NCBI RefSeq assembly: GCF_008121495.1
Contig: NZ_CP043051.1
Coordinates: 1,295,001 to 1,359,000, forward strand
DNA length: 64,000 bases
Origin: Mediterraneibacter gnavus ATCC 29149
GTDB taxonomy: Bacteria; Bacillota; Clostridia; Lachnospirales; Lachnospiraceae
Direction: 5' to 3'
This document shows, one piece after another, positions 52,544 through 61,816 of this stretch (its first letter is position 1; each line of letters starts with the position of its first letter). The notes under the pieces were generated by a model that did no database searches, was not told where the DNA came from, and was given only the letters and a program-made list of their open reading frames with translations. Both the position numbers and the translations under genes were made by a program.

Positions 52544-54616
52544 GTGAGTAAAAATTTGAATCAAACGAAAAGTGATTCGGTTCAGTTTAGAAAGAAAAGA
52601 ATCGAACACTGGCAGGTCGTATCCATGGCGCTGGCAGGTTATGATGCGATTGCGATTATTCTTGCATTTTTTCTGGCGCTGTGGTTCCGGTTTGACTGCA
52701 GATATTCTTTGATACCGAAAGAATATCTGGGCAGCTATGTCAAATTTATCGGAATCTATGTGATTTTTTCATTGCTTGTATTCTGGCGTATGCATCTGTA
52801 CAACAGTATCTGGAGATTTGCAAGCTATAATGAGCTGATACGAATGGTGTTTGCAACAGGCATCAGTTTTATATTCCATTGCACAGGGATGAGCATTTTC
52901 TTTGGAAGAATGCCGATATCGTACTATTTCTTTGGAATCCTGGTTCAGTTCGGACTGACACTGGCAGTGCGGTTTGCATATCGGTTTGTCCTGCTGGAAC
53001 GGGACAAGCGCAGAACGACAGAAGAGCGTGCCAAGGCAAAAAAGGTGCTTCTGATCGGAGGCGGAAAGGCCGGCAGGATCATTCTGCGTGATATCAAGAC
53101 GGCAAAGGAACTGAAGGATATTGTCTGTTGTATCATTGACGACAATCCGAATAAATGGGGCAGATACATTGAAGGTGTTCAGATCGTTGGAGGACGGGAT
53201 GACATTATGTCCTGTGTCGAGCGCTATAAGATTGACAAGATCGTTCTGGCGATTCCGAGTGCTACGGCACAGGAGAAGCGCGATATTTTAAATATTTGTA
53301 AAGAGACCGGATGTGAGCTGAAGAATCTTCCGGGAGTTTATCAGTTCCTTACCGGAGAGATAAAAGTAAGTGCTCTGCGGGATGTTGCTGTAGAGGAACT
53401 GCTTGGACGTGATCCGATCAAGGTCAATATGGAAGAAATCCACGAGTTTATCAATGGGAAGAAAGTGATGGTGACAGGAGGGGGCGGAAGTATCGGTTCC
53501 GGGCTCTGCCGTCAGATTGCATCATATAATCCGAAGCAGCTCATTGTTTTTGATATCTACGAGAACAATGCATATGATATTCAGCAGGAGCTGAAGAAAA
53601 AGTATCCAAAACTGGATCTGGTTGTCCTGGTCGGTTCTATCCGGGATTCCAGAAGGATCAATGCGGTGTTTGAAACATATAAACCGGATGTTGTGTACCA
53701 TGCGGCAGCGCATAAGCATGTGCCGTTGATGGAGGACAGTCCGTGCGAATCCATCAAAAATAATGCGATCGGAACTTACAAGACTGCATACGCAGCCATG
53801 ATGAACGGCTGTCAGAGATTCGTATTGATCAGTACAGATAAGGCGGTTAATCCGACAAATATCATGGGAGCAAGTAAGCGGCTGTGTGAGATGATCATTC
53901 AGTCTTTTGACCGCATGATCAAAGAAGGTACACCGGAAAAGCTGCCGATTCTGTATGCGCATGCAGATGATGAAGACGGGTCAATGATAAAACAGGGGAT
54001 TCCGAAAAATCTTAAGACAGAATTTGTAGCTGTTCGTTTTGGAAATGTACTTGGAAGCAATGGCTCTGTAATCCCGCTGTTTAAAAAGCAGATCGAAGCA
54101 GGCGGCCCGGTTACGGTTACACATCCGGATATTATCCGTTACTTTATGACGATTCCGGAGGCTGTCAGTCTGGTGCTGCAGGCAGGAACGTATGCCCACG
54201 GCGGTGAGATTTTTGTGCTGGATATGGGAAGTCCGGTGAAGATCGATACACTGGCAAGAAACCTGATCAAGCTGTCCGGTATGAAGCCTGATATTGATAT
54301 CAAAGTGGAATATACAGGTTTGAGACAGGGAGAGAAGCTTTATGAAGAGAAGTTGATGGCAGAGGAAGGGCTGAAGAAAACAAGAAATGAATTGATCCAT
54401 ATCGGATGTCCGATTCCTTTTGAAGTCGAAACGTTTTTGAAGGAGCTTCAAACGCTGATGGATATGGCATATACAAATGCAGAGGATATCCGTGAAAAAG
54501 TGGCGGAAGTTGTAACGACTTATCACCCGGCGGGAGAACATGGAAGTGAGAAAAAAGGTGAAGTGTATGAGAGACTGCTGGGGGAAGAAAGTGAAGCTCA
54601 GCAGAAGTTGGCGTAA
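52544..54616 (+). CDS. Membrane-bound UDP-HexNAc 4,6-dehydratase (CapD/WbpM/PglF type)
   Basis: A 690-residue protein: four membrane helices in the first 150 residues, a Rossmann-like domain with LLIGGGKAGRIILRD near 168, then the SDR catalytic domain with VTGGGGSIGSGLCRQI near 310. The catalytic set is Ser-Met-Lys (STDKAVNPTNIMGASKRL) rather than Ser-Tyr-Lys, as in the large WbpM/PglF enzymes. It converts a UDP-HexNAc to its 4-keto-6-deoxy form, the first step to QuiNAc, FucNAc or bacillosamine. A 30-residue insert (near 467-496) lies before the conserved AVRFGNVLGSNGS. Start is GTG with GGGAGGAG before it. Confidence 0.92.
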   Translation: MSKNLNQTKSDSVQFRKKRIEHWQVVSMALAGYDAIAIILAFFLALWFRFDCRYSLIPKEYLGSYVKFIGIYVIFSLLVFWRMHLYNSIWRFASYNELIRMVFATGISFIFHCTGMSIFFGRMPISYYFFGILVQFGLTLAVRFAYRFVLLERDKRRTTEERAKAKKVLLIGGGKAGRIILRDIKTAKELKDIVCCIIDDNPNKWGRYIEGVQIVGGRDDIMSCVERYKIDKIVLAIPSATAQEKRDILNICKETGCELKNLPGVYQFLTGEIKVSALRDVAVEELLGRDPIKVNMEEIHEFINGKKVMVTGGGGSIGSGLCRQIASYNPKQLIVFDIYENNAYDIQQELKKKYPKLDLVVLVGSIRDSRRINAVFETYKPDVVYHAAAHKHVPLMEDSPCESIKNNAIGTYKTAYAAMMNGCQRFVLISTDKAVNPTNIMGASKRLCEMIIQSFDRMIKEGTPEKLPILYAHADDEDGSMIKQGIPKNLKTEFVAVRFGNVLGSNGSVIPLFKKQIEAGGPVTVTHPDIIRYFMTIPEAVSLVLQAGTYAHGGEIFVLDMGSPVKIDTLARNLIKLSGMKPDIDIKVEYTGLRQGEKLYEEKLMAEEGLKKTRNELIHIGCPIPFEVETFLKELQTLMDMAYTNAEDIREKVAEVVTTYHPAGEHGSEKKGEVYERLLGEESEAQQKLA

Positions 54617-54672
54617 CAGCATAGTAGGAACAGGGAATAGTTAATTGAAGAAGTAAACGGGAGTAAGCATAT

Positions 54673-56739
54673 ATGTCAATCGATAAGAAAAAGATTGGAA
54701 ACATTATTAAAATTGCAGTAATCGGAACAGGGACAGCTTTTATAGGATTAAATATTATTGCAAAAAAGAAAAAAGGAGATTCTGTTTTTGAAAAAGAAGT
54801 GGAACAGAAGAATCCTTTGGAGGGAAAGAAAGTCATTTTTGTGGAAGATGAAAATGATGAAGAAAATGCAGATGGAGTCAGAGGACACTTAGAAGCTGTC
54901 GGAGAGACTAAAAAAAGTAAGGGAATTTACGATAGATACGTTAAGAGAGCCATAGATATTGTGCTCTCTTTTGGTGGTTTAGTACTGTTGTCTCCTGTTT
55001 ATGCAGCAATCGCAATTGCGATTAAAATTGATGATCCAGGACCGGTACTTTTTACACAGAAGAGAGTTGGTCAGAATAAGGAATTCTTCAAGATACATAA
55101 GTTTCGCAGTATGAAGATGAGTACTCCACATGACGTACCTACGCATATGTTGGGAGATCCGGATCAGTATATTACAAGAGTTGGAAAGTTTTTGAGAAAA
55201 CACAGTTTGGATGAACTGCCACAGATTTGGGATATTTTTATTGGAAATATGTCTGTCATCGGTCCTCGTCCTGCTCTTTGGAATCAGGATGTGCTGATTG
55301 CAGAACGTGAGAAATACAATGCAAATGATGTAAAACCGGGACTGACAGGCTGGGCACAGATCAACGGAAGAGATGAACTGGAAATTCCGGTAAAGGCCAA
55401 GCTGGACGGAGAGTATGTGGAAAAACTTGGAATTTGGATGGATATAAAGTGTTTTCTTGGAACAATAGGGTCAGTATTGAACTCGGATGGAGTAGTAGAA
55501 GGCGGAACTGGAGAAATGAGTAAAGCTGGTATGGAAACAGATAGAAGTGTTTCTCCGGAGAAAATGAATGAACAGATAAAAATTGGAGCGATAGTGATAG
55601 GAGTTGCGAGCGCAATTGCAACAGGAATATTAGTTTTTCTTGTAAAGGCAATCAAATTTCAAAAGGAATCAAAAGAAATAGACAAGAAAAAGTCTATATT
55701 AAAACGTGTTGTAATTTTTTTTGGAGTTTCTGAAATTTTTGCAACTATATTTATAAATGTAAAACGCAGAGTAAAAATGTCAGACTATTTTGTGAAGGAT
55801 AATTCGGAAGAGCAGGATATAGAATTAGATATAATCAAGCAAGAGAATTGTAAAAAAAAGATACTGATCACAGGAAAAGGAAGCTATATAGGTGAATCGG
55901 TGGAGCAGTGGTTATTAAAAGATCGTGATCAATACGAAGTAGATACATTAGATATGTTGAATAATTCATGGAGAGATAAGGATTTTTCTGAGTATGACGT
56001 GATTTTCCATGTGGCAGGTATTGCTCATGCAGATGTAGGTGCAATAACAGAAGAACAAAAAGAACTTTACTATAAAGTAAATACAGAACTTACTTTAGAA
56101 GTAGCGGAGAAAGCAAAAAGATCAAATGTGAAACAATTTATATTTATGTCTTCCATGATTGTGTATTCTGGATGTAAAGAACGCATTATTACATCTTCAA
56201 CAGAACCAAAACCATTGAACTTTTATGGTGATAGCAAATTGCAGGCAGATAAAAAATTACAAGAAATGGTAACAGATGGTTTTAAGGTGGTAGTATTACG
56301 CCCACCAATGATTTATGGAAAAGGGTCAAAGGGGAATTATCCACAGTTAGCAAAATTAGCATCTAGGCTACCTGTATTTCCAATTGTAAAGAACCAAAGA
56401 TCGATGTTACACATTGATAACTTATGTCAGTTTGTGAAATTGATGATTGACAATGAAGAGACAGGTGTTTTCTTCCCACAAAATGGAGAGTATACAAATA
56501 CTTCTGATATGGTACAGATGATCGCAGAAGTAAAAGGACATAGAATCATTATGATTCCTTTTGTGGATTTGTTTGTAAAGGTATTGGAAAAAGTTCCAGG
56601 CAAAATTGGAGAATTAACAACAAAGGCATTTGGAGATTCTTCCTATGAGATGAGTATGAGTGAATATAAGGAAAACTATAGGGTGAACAGTCTGAGAAAA
56701 TCAATTGTTTTAACAGAAGGTACCCATCTGGAGGAATAG
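54673..56739 (+). CDS. Fused phosphoglycosyl transferase and NAD-dependent 4-ketoreductase
   Basis: A 688-residue two-enzyme fusion. After a short N-terminal hydrophobic segment, residues about 80-285 are a PglC/WbaP-type sugar transferase (KRAIDIVLSFGGLVLLSPVY, FKIHKFRSMKM, HSLDELPQIWDI, GPRPA, KPGLTGWAQING), which transfers sugar-1-phosphate to undecaprenyl phosphate. Two hydrophobic stretches near 300-330 and 345-365 link to an SDR domain (about 395-688) with GKGSYIG near 401 and YGDSK (Tyr about 518, Lys about 522), close to WbpV-type 4-ketoreductases. Together with the upstream dehydratase it could make and load a 6-deoxy-HexNAc. The fusion frame is continuous. Confidence 0.87.
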   Translation: MSIDKKKIGNIIKIAVIGTGTAFIGLNIIAKKKKGDSVFEKEVEQKNPLEGKKVIFVEDENDEENADGVRGHLEAVGETKKSKGIYDRYVKRAIDIVLSFGGLVLLSPVYAAIAIAIKIDDPGPVLFTQKRVGQNKEFFKIHKFRSMKMSTPHDVPTHMLGDPDQYITRVGKFLRKHSLDELPQIWDIFIGNMSVIGPRPALWNQDVLIAEREKYNANDVKPGLTGWAQINGRDELEIPVKAKLDGEYVEKLGIWMDIKCFLGTIGSVLNSDGVVEGGTGEMSKAGMETDRSVSPEKMNEQIKIGAIVIGVASAIATGILVFLVKAIKFQKESKEIDKKKSILKRVVIFFGVSEIFATIFINVKRRVKMSDYFVKDNSEEQDIELDIIKQENCKKKILITGKGSYIGESVEQWLLKDRDQYEVDTLDMLNNSWRDKDFSEYDVIFHVAGIAHADVGAITEEQKELYYKVNTELTLEVAEKAKRSNVKQFIFMSSMIVYSGCKERIITSSTEPKPLNFYGDSKLQADKKLQEMVTDGFKVVVLRPPMIYGKGSKGNYPQLAKLASRLPVFPIVKNQRSMLHIDNLCQFVKLMIDNEETGVFFPQNGEYTNTSDMVQMIAEVKGHRIIMIPFVDLFVKVLEKVPGKIGELTTKAFGDSSYEMSMSEYKENYRVNSLRKSIVLTEGTHLEE

Positions 56740-56742
56740 AAA

Positions 56743-57933
56743 ATGTCTAAGAAAAAGCACATCTTAGTAGTAAGTCAGTATTTTTATCCAGAACCATTTC
56801 GAATCAATGATATTTGTTCAGAATGGGTAAAAAGAGGATATCAAGTAACGGTACTGACAGGAATTCCAAATTATCCACAAGGAAAATATTATGAAGGATA
56901 TGATTTGGCGCATAAAAGAACGGAGGAATGGAATGGCGTAAAAATTGTACGAATTCCGTTGACTGCGAGAGGAAATAACTCGATTGGTCTTGCCTGCAAT
57001 TATCTGTCATTTGTAATTTCAGGTTATATTTGGAAGTGCCTGACAGAAATCAAGGCAGATTATGTATTTACATTTGAAGTATCACCTATGACGCAAGCAT
57101 TGATAGGTGTGTGGTATGCTAAAAAGCATAAAATTCCTCATTATCTTTATGTGCAGGATCTTTGGCCAGAAAATGTAGAGATTGTAACAGGAATTCATAG
57201 TCCGCTCGTGCTGAAGCCAATCGGAAAAATGGTGGATTATATATATGAGCATTGTGATCATATTTTTGCGACTTCTCCAAGTTTTGTAAAAGAGATACAA
57301 AAGCGCTGCAGGGATAAAAATAAAGTGAGTTATTGGCCACAATACGCAGAAGAATTCTACTGTCCGGTAGAAAAGAAATATACTCCTGAAATTCCAGATG
57401 ATGAGATGTTCAAAATCATTTTTACTGGAAATATCGGGCAGGCACAAGGTTTGGAAATACTTCCAAAAGCAGCACAGAAATTAGAAAATGTGAAATTTGT
57501 AATTGTAGGTGATGGAAGAAACAAAGAAAACTTTTTGGCAGAAATAAATCGGTTAGATGTACAAGATAAGTTTATAATGATTGACAGACAGCCACAGGAA
57601 AAAATACCAGAGTTCTTAGCTTGCTGTGATGCAGCTTTTGTTTCTTTTATGGATAATGAATTATTCACGAAAACAATTCCAGCAAAATTACAATCTTATA
57701 TGGCATGTGGAATGCCGATTATTGCATCTGCATCTGGAGAGACAAAGCGTGTTGTAGAAGAAGCAGAGTGTGGTCTTTGCAGTGAGATTGGAGATGTGGA
57801 TGGATTGTGTCAGATTATTGAAAAAATGAAGGAAAAAGATTTACAAGAGATGGCAAAGAAATCCAGAGGATACTATTTGGACAATTTTGAAAAGAAAATG
57901 CTTATGGATGAGATGGAAGAGTATTTGAGATAA
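56743..57933 (+). CDS. Glycosyltransferase family 4, WbuB-like
   Basis: A 396-residue GT-B enzyme with the WbuB-type N-terminus (ILVVSQYFYPEPFRINDICS, GIPNYPQGKYYEGY). The C-terminal nucleotide-sugar site includes FTGNIGQAQGLE near 228 and a later MACGMPIIASASGETKRVVEE. WbuB proteins in other O-antigen loci add FucNAc, which fits the predicted product of the two genes upstream. It starts three bases after the fusion gene. Confidence 0.88.
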   Translation: MSKKKHILVVSQYFYPEPFRINDICSEWVKRGYQVTVLTGIPNYPQGKYYEGYDLAHKRTEEWNGVKIVRIPLTARGNNSIGLACNYLSFVISGYIWKCLTEIKADYVFTFEVSPMTQALIGVWYAKKHKIPHYLYVQDLWPENVEIVTGIHSPLVLKPIGKMVDYIYEHCDHIFATSPSFVKEIQKRCRDKNKVSYWPQYAEEFYCPVEKKYTPEIPDDEMFKIIFTGNIGQAQGLEILPKAAQKLENVKFVIVGDGRNKENFLAEINRLDVQDKFIMIDRQPQEKIPEFLACCDAAFVSFMDNELFTKTIPAKLQSYMACGMPIIASASGETKRVVEEAECGLCSEIGDVDGLCQIIEKMKEKDLQEMAKKSRGYYLDNFEKKMLMDEMEEYLR

Positions 57934-57965
57934 ATGAAAGACTAAAAAAAGTAAGGGGAGTAGGA

Positions 57966-58775
57966 ATGGCGAACATCACTGTAATTATATTAACAAAAAA
58001 TGAAGAAAAAAATATAAAAGCAAGCATAAAGTCAGCAAAGCAAATTGCGGATCGCATTATTATAGTAGATTCAGGAAGTGATGATAATACAGTTGATATC
58101 GCAAAAAAACTGGGGACAGAAACTTACTATCATGAATGGTGTGGACATGCAAATCAATTTAATTGGGCATTAGATCATTGTAATATTCAAACAGAATGGG
58201 TGTTTCGTTTAGATGCAGATGAAAGGATATCTCATGAACTTGCAGAGGAAATAGAACAACAAGTGAAACATTCCGAAGGAATAGATGGGTATGAAATGCG
58301 TTGGAGAGTTTATTTTATGGGAAGATGGATTCGACATGGTGGGACACATAAACCATATTTTCTGCGAATGTTTCGATATGGAAAAGGCCGTGTAGAGAAT
58401 AAATTGATGGATGAGCATATTCTGGTTGATGGAAAGGTAGAAAAATTATCAGGAGATTTAATCCATTATGATTATAAGGGATTGGATGCATGGCTCAATA
58501 AACATATCTGGTATAGTCAATTGGAATTGAAGATGTATGAAACACAACGAGAGGATACTGGTGGAAATGTAATACAGAAAAAGAAACGAGGGTTTTATTA
58601 TAAATTACCCATGTTTTTGAGAGCAAGAGTTTACTATTGGTATCGTTATTATGGACAATTGGGATTTTTGGATGGAAAAGAAGGGAAGATATACATTTAT
58701 CTTCAAGCATATTGGTATCGATTTATAGTAGATGCGAAATTATATGAGATTGAACATACAAGGGAGTCAAAATGA
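57966..58775 (+). CDS. Glycosyltransferase family 2
   Basis: A 269-residue GT-A enzyme with ITVIILTKNEEKNIKASI at the start, VDSGSDDNTVDIA near 37, and the metal-binding DAD in FRLDADERIS near 85. It resembles WaaE/KdtX-type transferases of surface glycan loci. AAGGGGAG lies before the ATG; the next gene overlaps by four bases. Confidence 0.88.
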   Translation: MANITVIILTKNEEKNIKASIKSAKQIADRIIIVDSGSDDNTVDIAKKLGTETYYHEWCGHANQFNWALDHCNIQTEWVFRLDADERISHELAEEIEQQVKHSEGIDGYEMRWRVYFMGRWIRHGGTHKPYFLRMFRYGKGRVENKLMDEHILVDGKVEKLSGDLIHYDYKGLDAWLNKHIWYSQLELKMYETQREDTGGNVIQKKKRGFYYKLPMFLRARVYYWYRYYGQLGFLDGKEGKIYIYLQAYWYRFIVDAKLYEIEHTRESK

Positions 58776-59896
58776 GAAAAATACTAATTTTGGCGGGAAG
58801 GTATTTACCAGGATATAAAGATGGAGGACCGCTAAGGACATTAATTAATTTAACTGACGCATTAGGTGATGAATATGAGTTTTATATCGCATGTTTTGAC
58901 CGGGATCAAGGAGAGACGCAACCTTATACCGATATTGAACGAGATACTTGGAATAAAGTTGGAAAAGCAAAGGTATGGTATGTTCAACCAGGTGGTTTTA
59001 CTAAAAAATTGCTTCTTAATCTGGCGGAAGATAAAGATATTATATATTTGACGAGTTTTTATGCAGAATATGGATATAAAACACTATTATTAAAAAAAGA
59101 GAAAAAAATCCAAAGCCCTGTAGTAATCGCATCTATGGGAGTTTTCTCAAAGGAAGCCTTAGCCCAAAAATCATTAAAAAAGAATGTGTTTATTGCGGGA
59201 TGTAAGATGTTGCATTTATTCAATCAGACTACGTGGTCTGTAACATCAGAGTTAGAAGCAGAAGATGTAAAAAGAGTAATGGGAGAGAAAAGTAAATATA
59301 TTGTAGCAGAGGATCTCCCAAGAACTCAGGTGCCTGGAAGAACAAAAAAATGGGAAAAGACAATAAAAATTTGTTTTCTTTCAAGAATTTGTGAACATAA
59401 GGGATTAGACATCCTTATAGATGCGCTCTTACAGATTCAAGGATACAATATAGAATTTTCGATTTTTGGACCGATTCAAGAGAAAGAATATTGGAATACT
59501 TGTGAGGAAAAATTAAAACAAATAGAAATATCATGGACATATAAAGGGGATGTGCCTTCAGAAGAAGTACAGAGTGTGCTGTCTACTCAGGATATTCTTG
59601 TCCTTCCAACCAAAAGTGAAAATTATGGACATGTAGTATTTGAAGCATTATCAGTAGGCTGCATCCCAATTATCAGTGATAGAACACCATGGAGTTTAGT
59701 GGAATCCTGGAACGCTGGATATGTTGTATCGAGAACCCAAGAAGCTTTTTCAAGAGCCTTGACAGAATATCTGAGTATGAGTATTGAGGATAAAAACGAA
59801 ATGGTAGACCATGCTGTAGAGTTAGCGAAATATAAAGTGGAACAATCAAAAATGAAGACAGGGTATCGTGAAATTTTTGAGTTAAGAGGAAATTGA
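58772..59896 (+). CDS. Glycosyltransferase family 4
   Basis: A 374-residue GT-B enzyme. A Gly-rich acceptor loop, LAGRYLPGYKDGGPLRT, lies at the N-terminus and the donor site includes ICFLSRICEHKGLDIL near 204 and PTKSENYGHVVFEALSVGCIPI near 280. Substrates unknown. It starts in an ATGA overlap and ends in a TGATG overlap with the deacetylase gene. Confidence 0.86.
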   Translation: MRKILILAGRYLPGYKDGGPLRTLINLTDALGDEYEFYIACFDRDQGETQPYTDIERDTWNKVGKAKVWYVQPGGFTKKLLLNLAEDKDIIYLTSFYAEYGYKTLLLKKEKKIQSPVVIASMGVFSKEALAQKSLKKNVFIAGCKMLHLFNQTTWSVTSELEAEDVKRVMGEKSKYIVAEDLPRTQVPGRTKKWEKTIKICFLSRICEHKGLDILIDALLQIQGYNIEFSIFGPIQEKEYWNTCEEKLKQIEISWTYKGDVPSEEVQSVLSTQDILVLPTKSENYGHVVFEALSVGCIPIISDRTPWSLVESWNAGYVVSRTQEAFSRALTEYLSMSIEDKNEMVDHAVELAKYKVEQSKMKTGYREIFELRGN

Positions 59897-60642
59897 TGAA
59901 GAAATTAATTATTATTTATTATCATGATATTGTAGAAAATGGCAAAGGATATAGTTATCAAAAGGTAGAAAAAGAGCATTTTGAAAATCAAATGAAATAT
60001 TTAAAAGAACATGGATATCAAACAATATTGTTTGAAGATATGGAAAAATTTTTACCGGAAAAAGCTGTTCTAGTTACATTTGATGATGGATTTCAGTCGG
60101 TATATAAAAATGCAGTGCCAATTATGCAGAAATATAACATTAAAGGGAATATATTTCTTCCGACTAAATACATAGAAGAGCAGAATCCTCATTTTATGAC
60201 TTGGAAAATGTTAAAAGGATTATGTGAGACAGGGCAGTTTTCTGTAGCGGCACATACGCATGATCATGTAGATATACGTACTTTAGATGATGCATCTATG
60301 AAAAGACAAATAAGAAAAAGTGAAGAATTATTAGAAACAAGATTAAATGTATATGTAAATAGCTTTTGCATGCCATATGGGAAATATGATAAAAAGAGCA
60401 TAAAACTATTAAAGAAAAATGGGAACTATAAATTTGTCTTTGCATCTTTTTATGGACATGCTGGAGAAAAGAACTTAAGAAATAAATTACTGCCAAGAAT
60501 AGGAATATCAAATGAAGATTCTTTGGATATTTTTGAAAAGAAGCTTCAAGGCAAAATGAATTGGAAGGGACCAATCCAAAAATTAAGACTTAAAATAGCA
60601 AATTTAAAAGGAGAAAGAATCAAACAATATGATATTGAATGA
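59896..60642 (+). CDS. NodB-type polysaccharide deacetylase
   Basis: A 248-residue carbohydrate esterase 4-type protein. Motif 1 is LVTFDDGFQS near 58 with the metal Asp, and motif 2 is AAHTHDHVDIRTLD near 117 with the His pair. It should remove acetyl groups from GlcNAc-type residues of the glycan. There is no signal peptide, so it may act on lipid-linked intermediates at the inner membrane face. ATG 59896 is chosen over an adjacent TTG. Confidence 0.85.
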   Translation: MKKLIIIYYHDIVENGKGYSYQKVEKEHFENQMKYLKEHGYQTILFEDMEKFLPEKAVLVTFDDGFQSVYKNAVPIMQKYNIKGNIFLPTKYIEEQNPHFMTWKMLKGLCETGQFSVAAHTHDHVDIRTLDDASMKRQIRKSEELLETRLNVYVNSFCMPYGKYDKKSIKLLKKNGNYKFVFASFYGHAGEKNLRNKLLPRIGISNEDSLDIFEKKLQGKMNWKGPIQKLRLKIANLKGERIKQYDIE

Positions 60643-60655
60643 TTAATATGAGTGT

Positions 60656-61816
60656 ATGAAAGTATTATATATTTCAGGAATGTATCCAACTCCGGATTAT
60701 CCGCAGAAAGGTATTTTTTGTCATGAACAGGTGAAAGCATTGAAACAAATAGGAGTAGATGTGGATGTAGTAGTACCAATGACAATTTATGATAAGGAAT
60801 ATAAAAAAAGAACGTGGAATTATGAAGGTGTTGAAATCCAATATATTCGTTTTTTCAAATTTCCTGGTGTGAAAAGATATGAACAAATTGGAAGATCATT
60901 GTATGTATCATTATTGCTTTCAGGAATTAATTTTAGAAAATATGATATAATCCATGCTGATGCACCATTGCCAGCAGGTGATGCAGCGTTAAGGTTATCA
61001 AACAAATATGGTATTCCTTTTATAGTTCATGGACATGGTTTAGATGTTTTTTTTGATGAGAGTTATAAAGATGCGCCAAATTGTCAAAGAATTGTAGAAG
61101 TTTGCAAGAAAGTATATAAACAGGCGGAGGCAGTGATAGGTGTAAGCCAAAAGGTGTTGGATTGTATACAAAAACGTATTGATATTCGGGAAAAGGGGAA
61201 AGTAGTTTATAATGGTGTAGACATAGATAAATTCTATCCAACAGATAAAAAAAGCGAAGAGAAATACATTCTTGCTACAGGAAACTTAATAGCATTAAAA
61301 GGTCATGATGATACAATAAAAGCTTTTGCGGAATTAAAGAAAGCAGGAATCGTGGATATTCGATTAAAGATTGCAGGAAGAGGTCCACTAGAGAAAGAAT
61401 TAAAAGAATTAACAAAAAAATTGGGCATTATAGAATCGGTTGATTTTTTGGGATATGTGTCCTATGAAAAAGTCGCGGAATTAATGAGAAACGCATTTTT
61501 ATTTTGTTTGCCATCGTGGTATGAAGCCTTGGGATGTGTCTACTTGGAAGCAATGGCAAGCGGGGTGCCAACTATAGGTTGCTATGACAATGGAATAGAT
61601 GAAATTATAAAAGATAGTGTTAATGGATATTTAGTTCATGGAAGGAGTCATCATGAGATTTATGATAAGATGATGTTATTGTTAGAAGGAAATAATTATT
61701 CTATTATATCGGAAAATGCTAGAAGAACTATTGAAGATCACTATACATGGTCAGATTCTGCAAGAAGGTTAAAACATATTTATACACATGTGATGAGGAA
61801 TATTCATGGAAATTAG
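60656..61816 (+). CDS. Glycosyltransferase family 4
   Basis: A 386-residue GT-B enzyme starting MKVLYISGMYPTPDYPQKG. Conserved blocks include PFIVHGHGLDV near 120, VYNGVDIDKFYP near 183, LATGNLIALKGHDD near 205, and FLFCLPSWYEALGCVYLEAM near 282 with the donor-binding Glu residues. The acceptor is unknown. Clearly AT-rich compared with the first half of the window. Confidence 0.87.
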   Translation: MKVLYISGMYPTPDYPQKGIFCHEQVKALKQIGVDVDVVVPMTIYDKEYKKRTWNYEGVEIQYIRFFKFPGVKRYEQIGRSLYVSLLLSGINFRKYDIIHADAPLPAGDAALRLSNKYGIPFIVHGHGLDVFFDESYKDAPNCQRIVEVCKKVYKQAEAVIGVSQKVLDCIQKRIDIREKGKVVYNGVDIDKFYPTDKKSEEKYILATGNLIALKGHDDTIKAFAELKKAGIVDIRLKIAGRGPLEKELKELTKKLGIIESVDFLGYVSYEKVAELMRNAFLFCLPSWYEALGCVYLEAMASGVPTIGCYDNGIDEIIKDSVNGYLVHGRSHHEIYDKMMLLLEGNNYSIISENARRTIEDHYTWSDSARRLKHIYTHVMRNIHGN

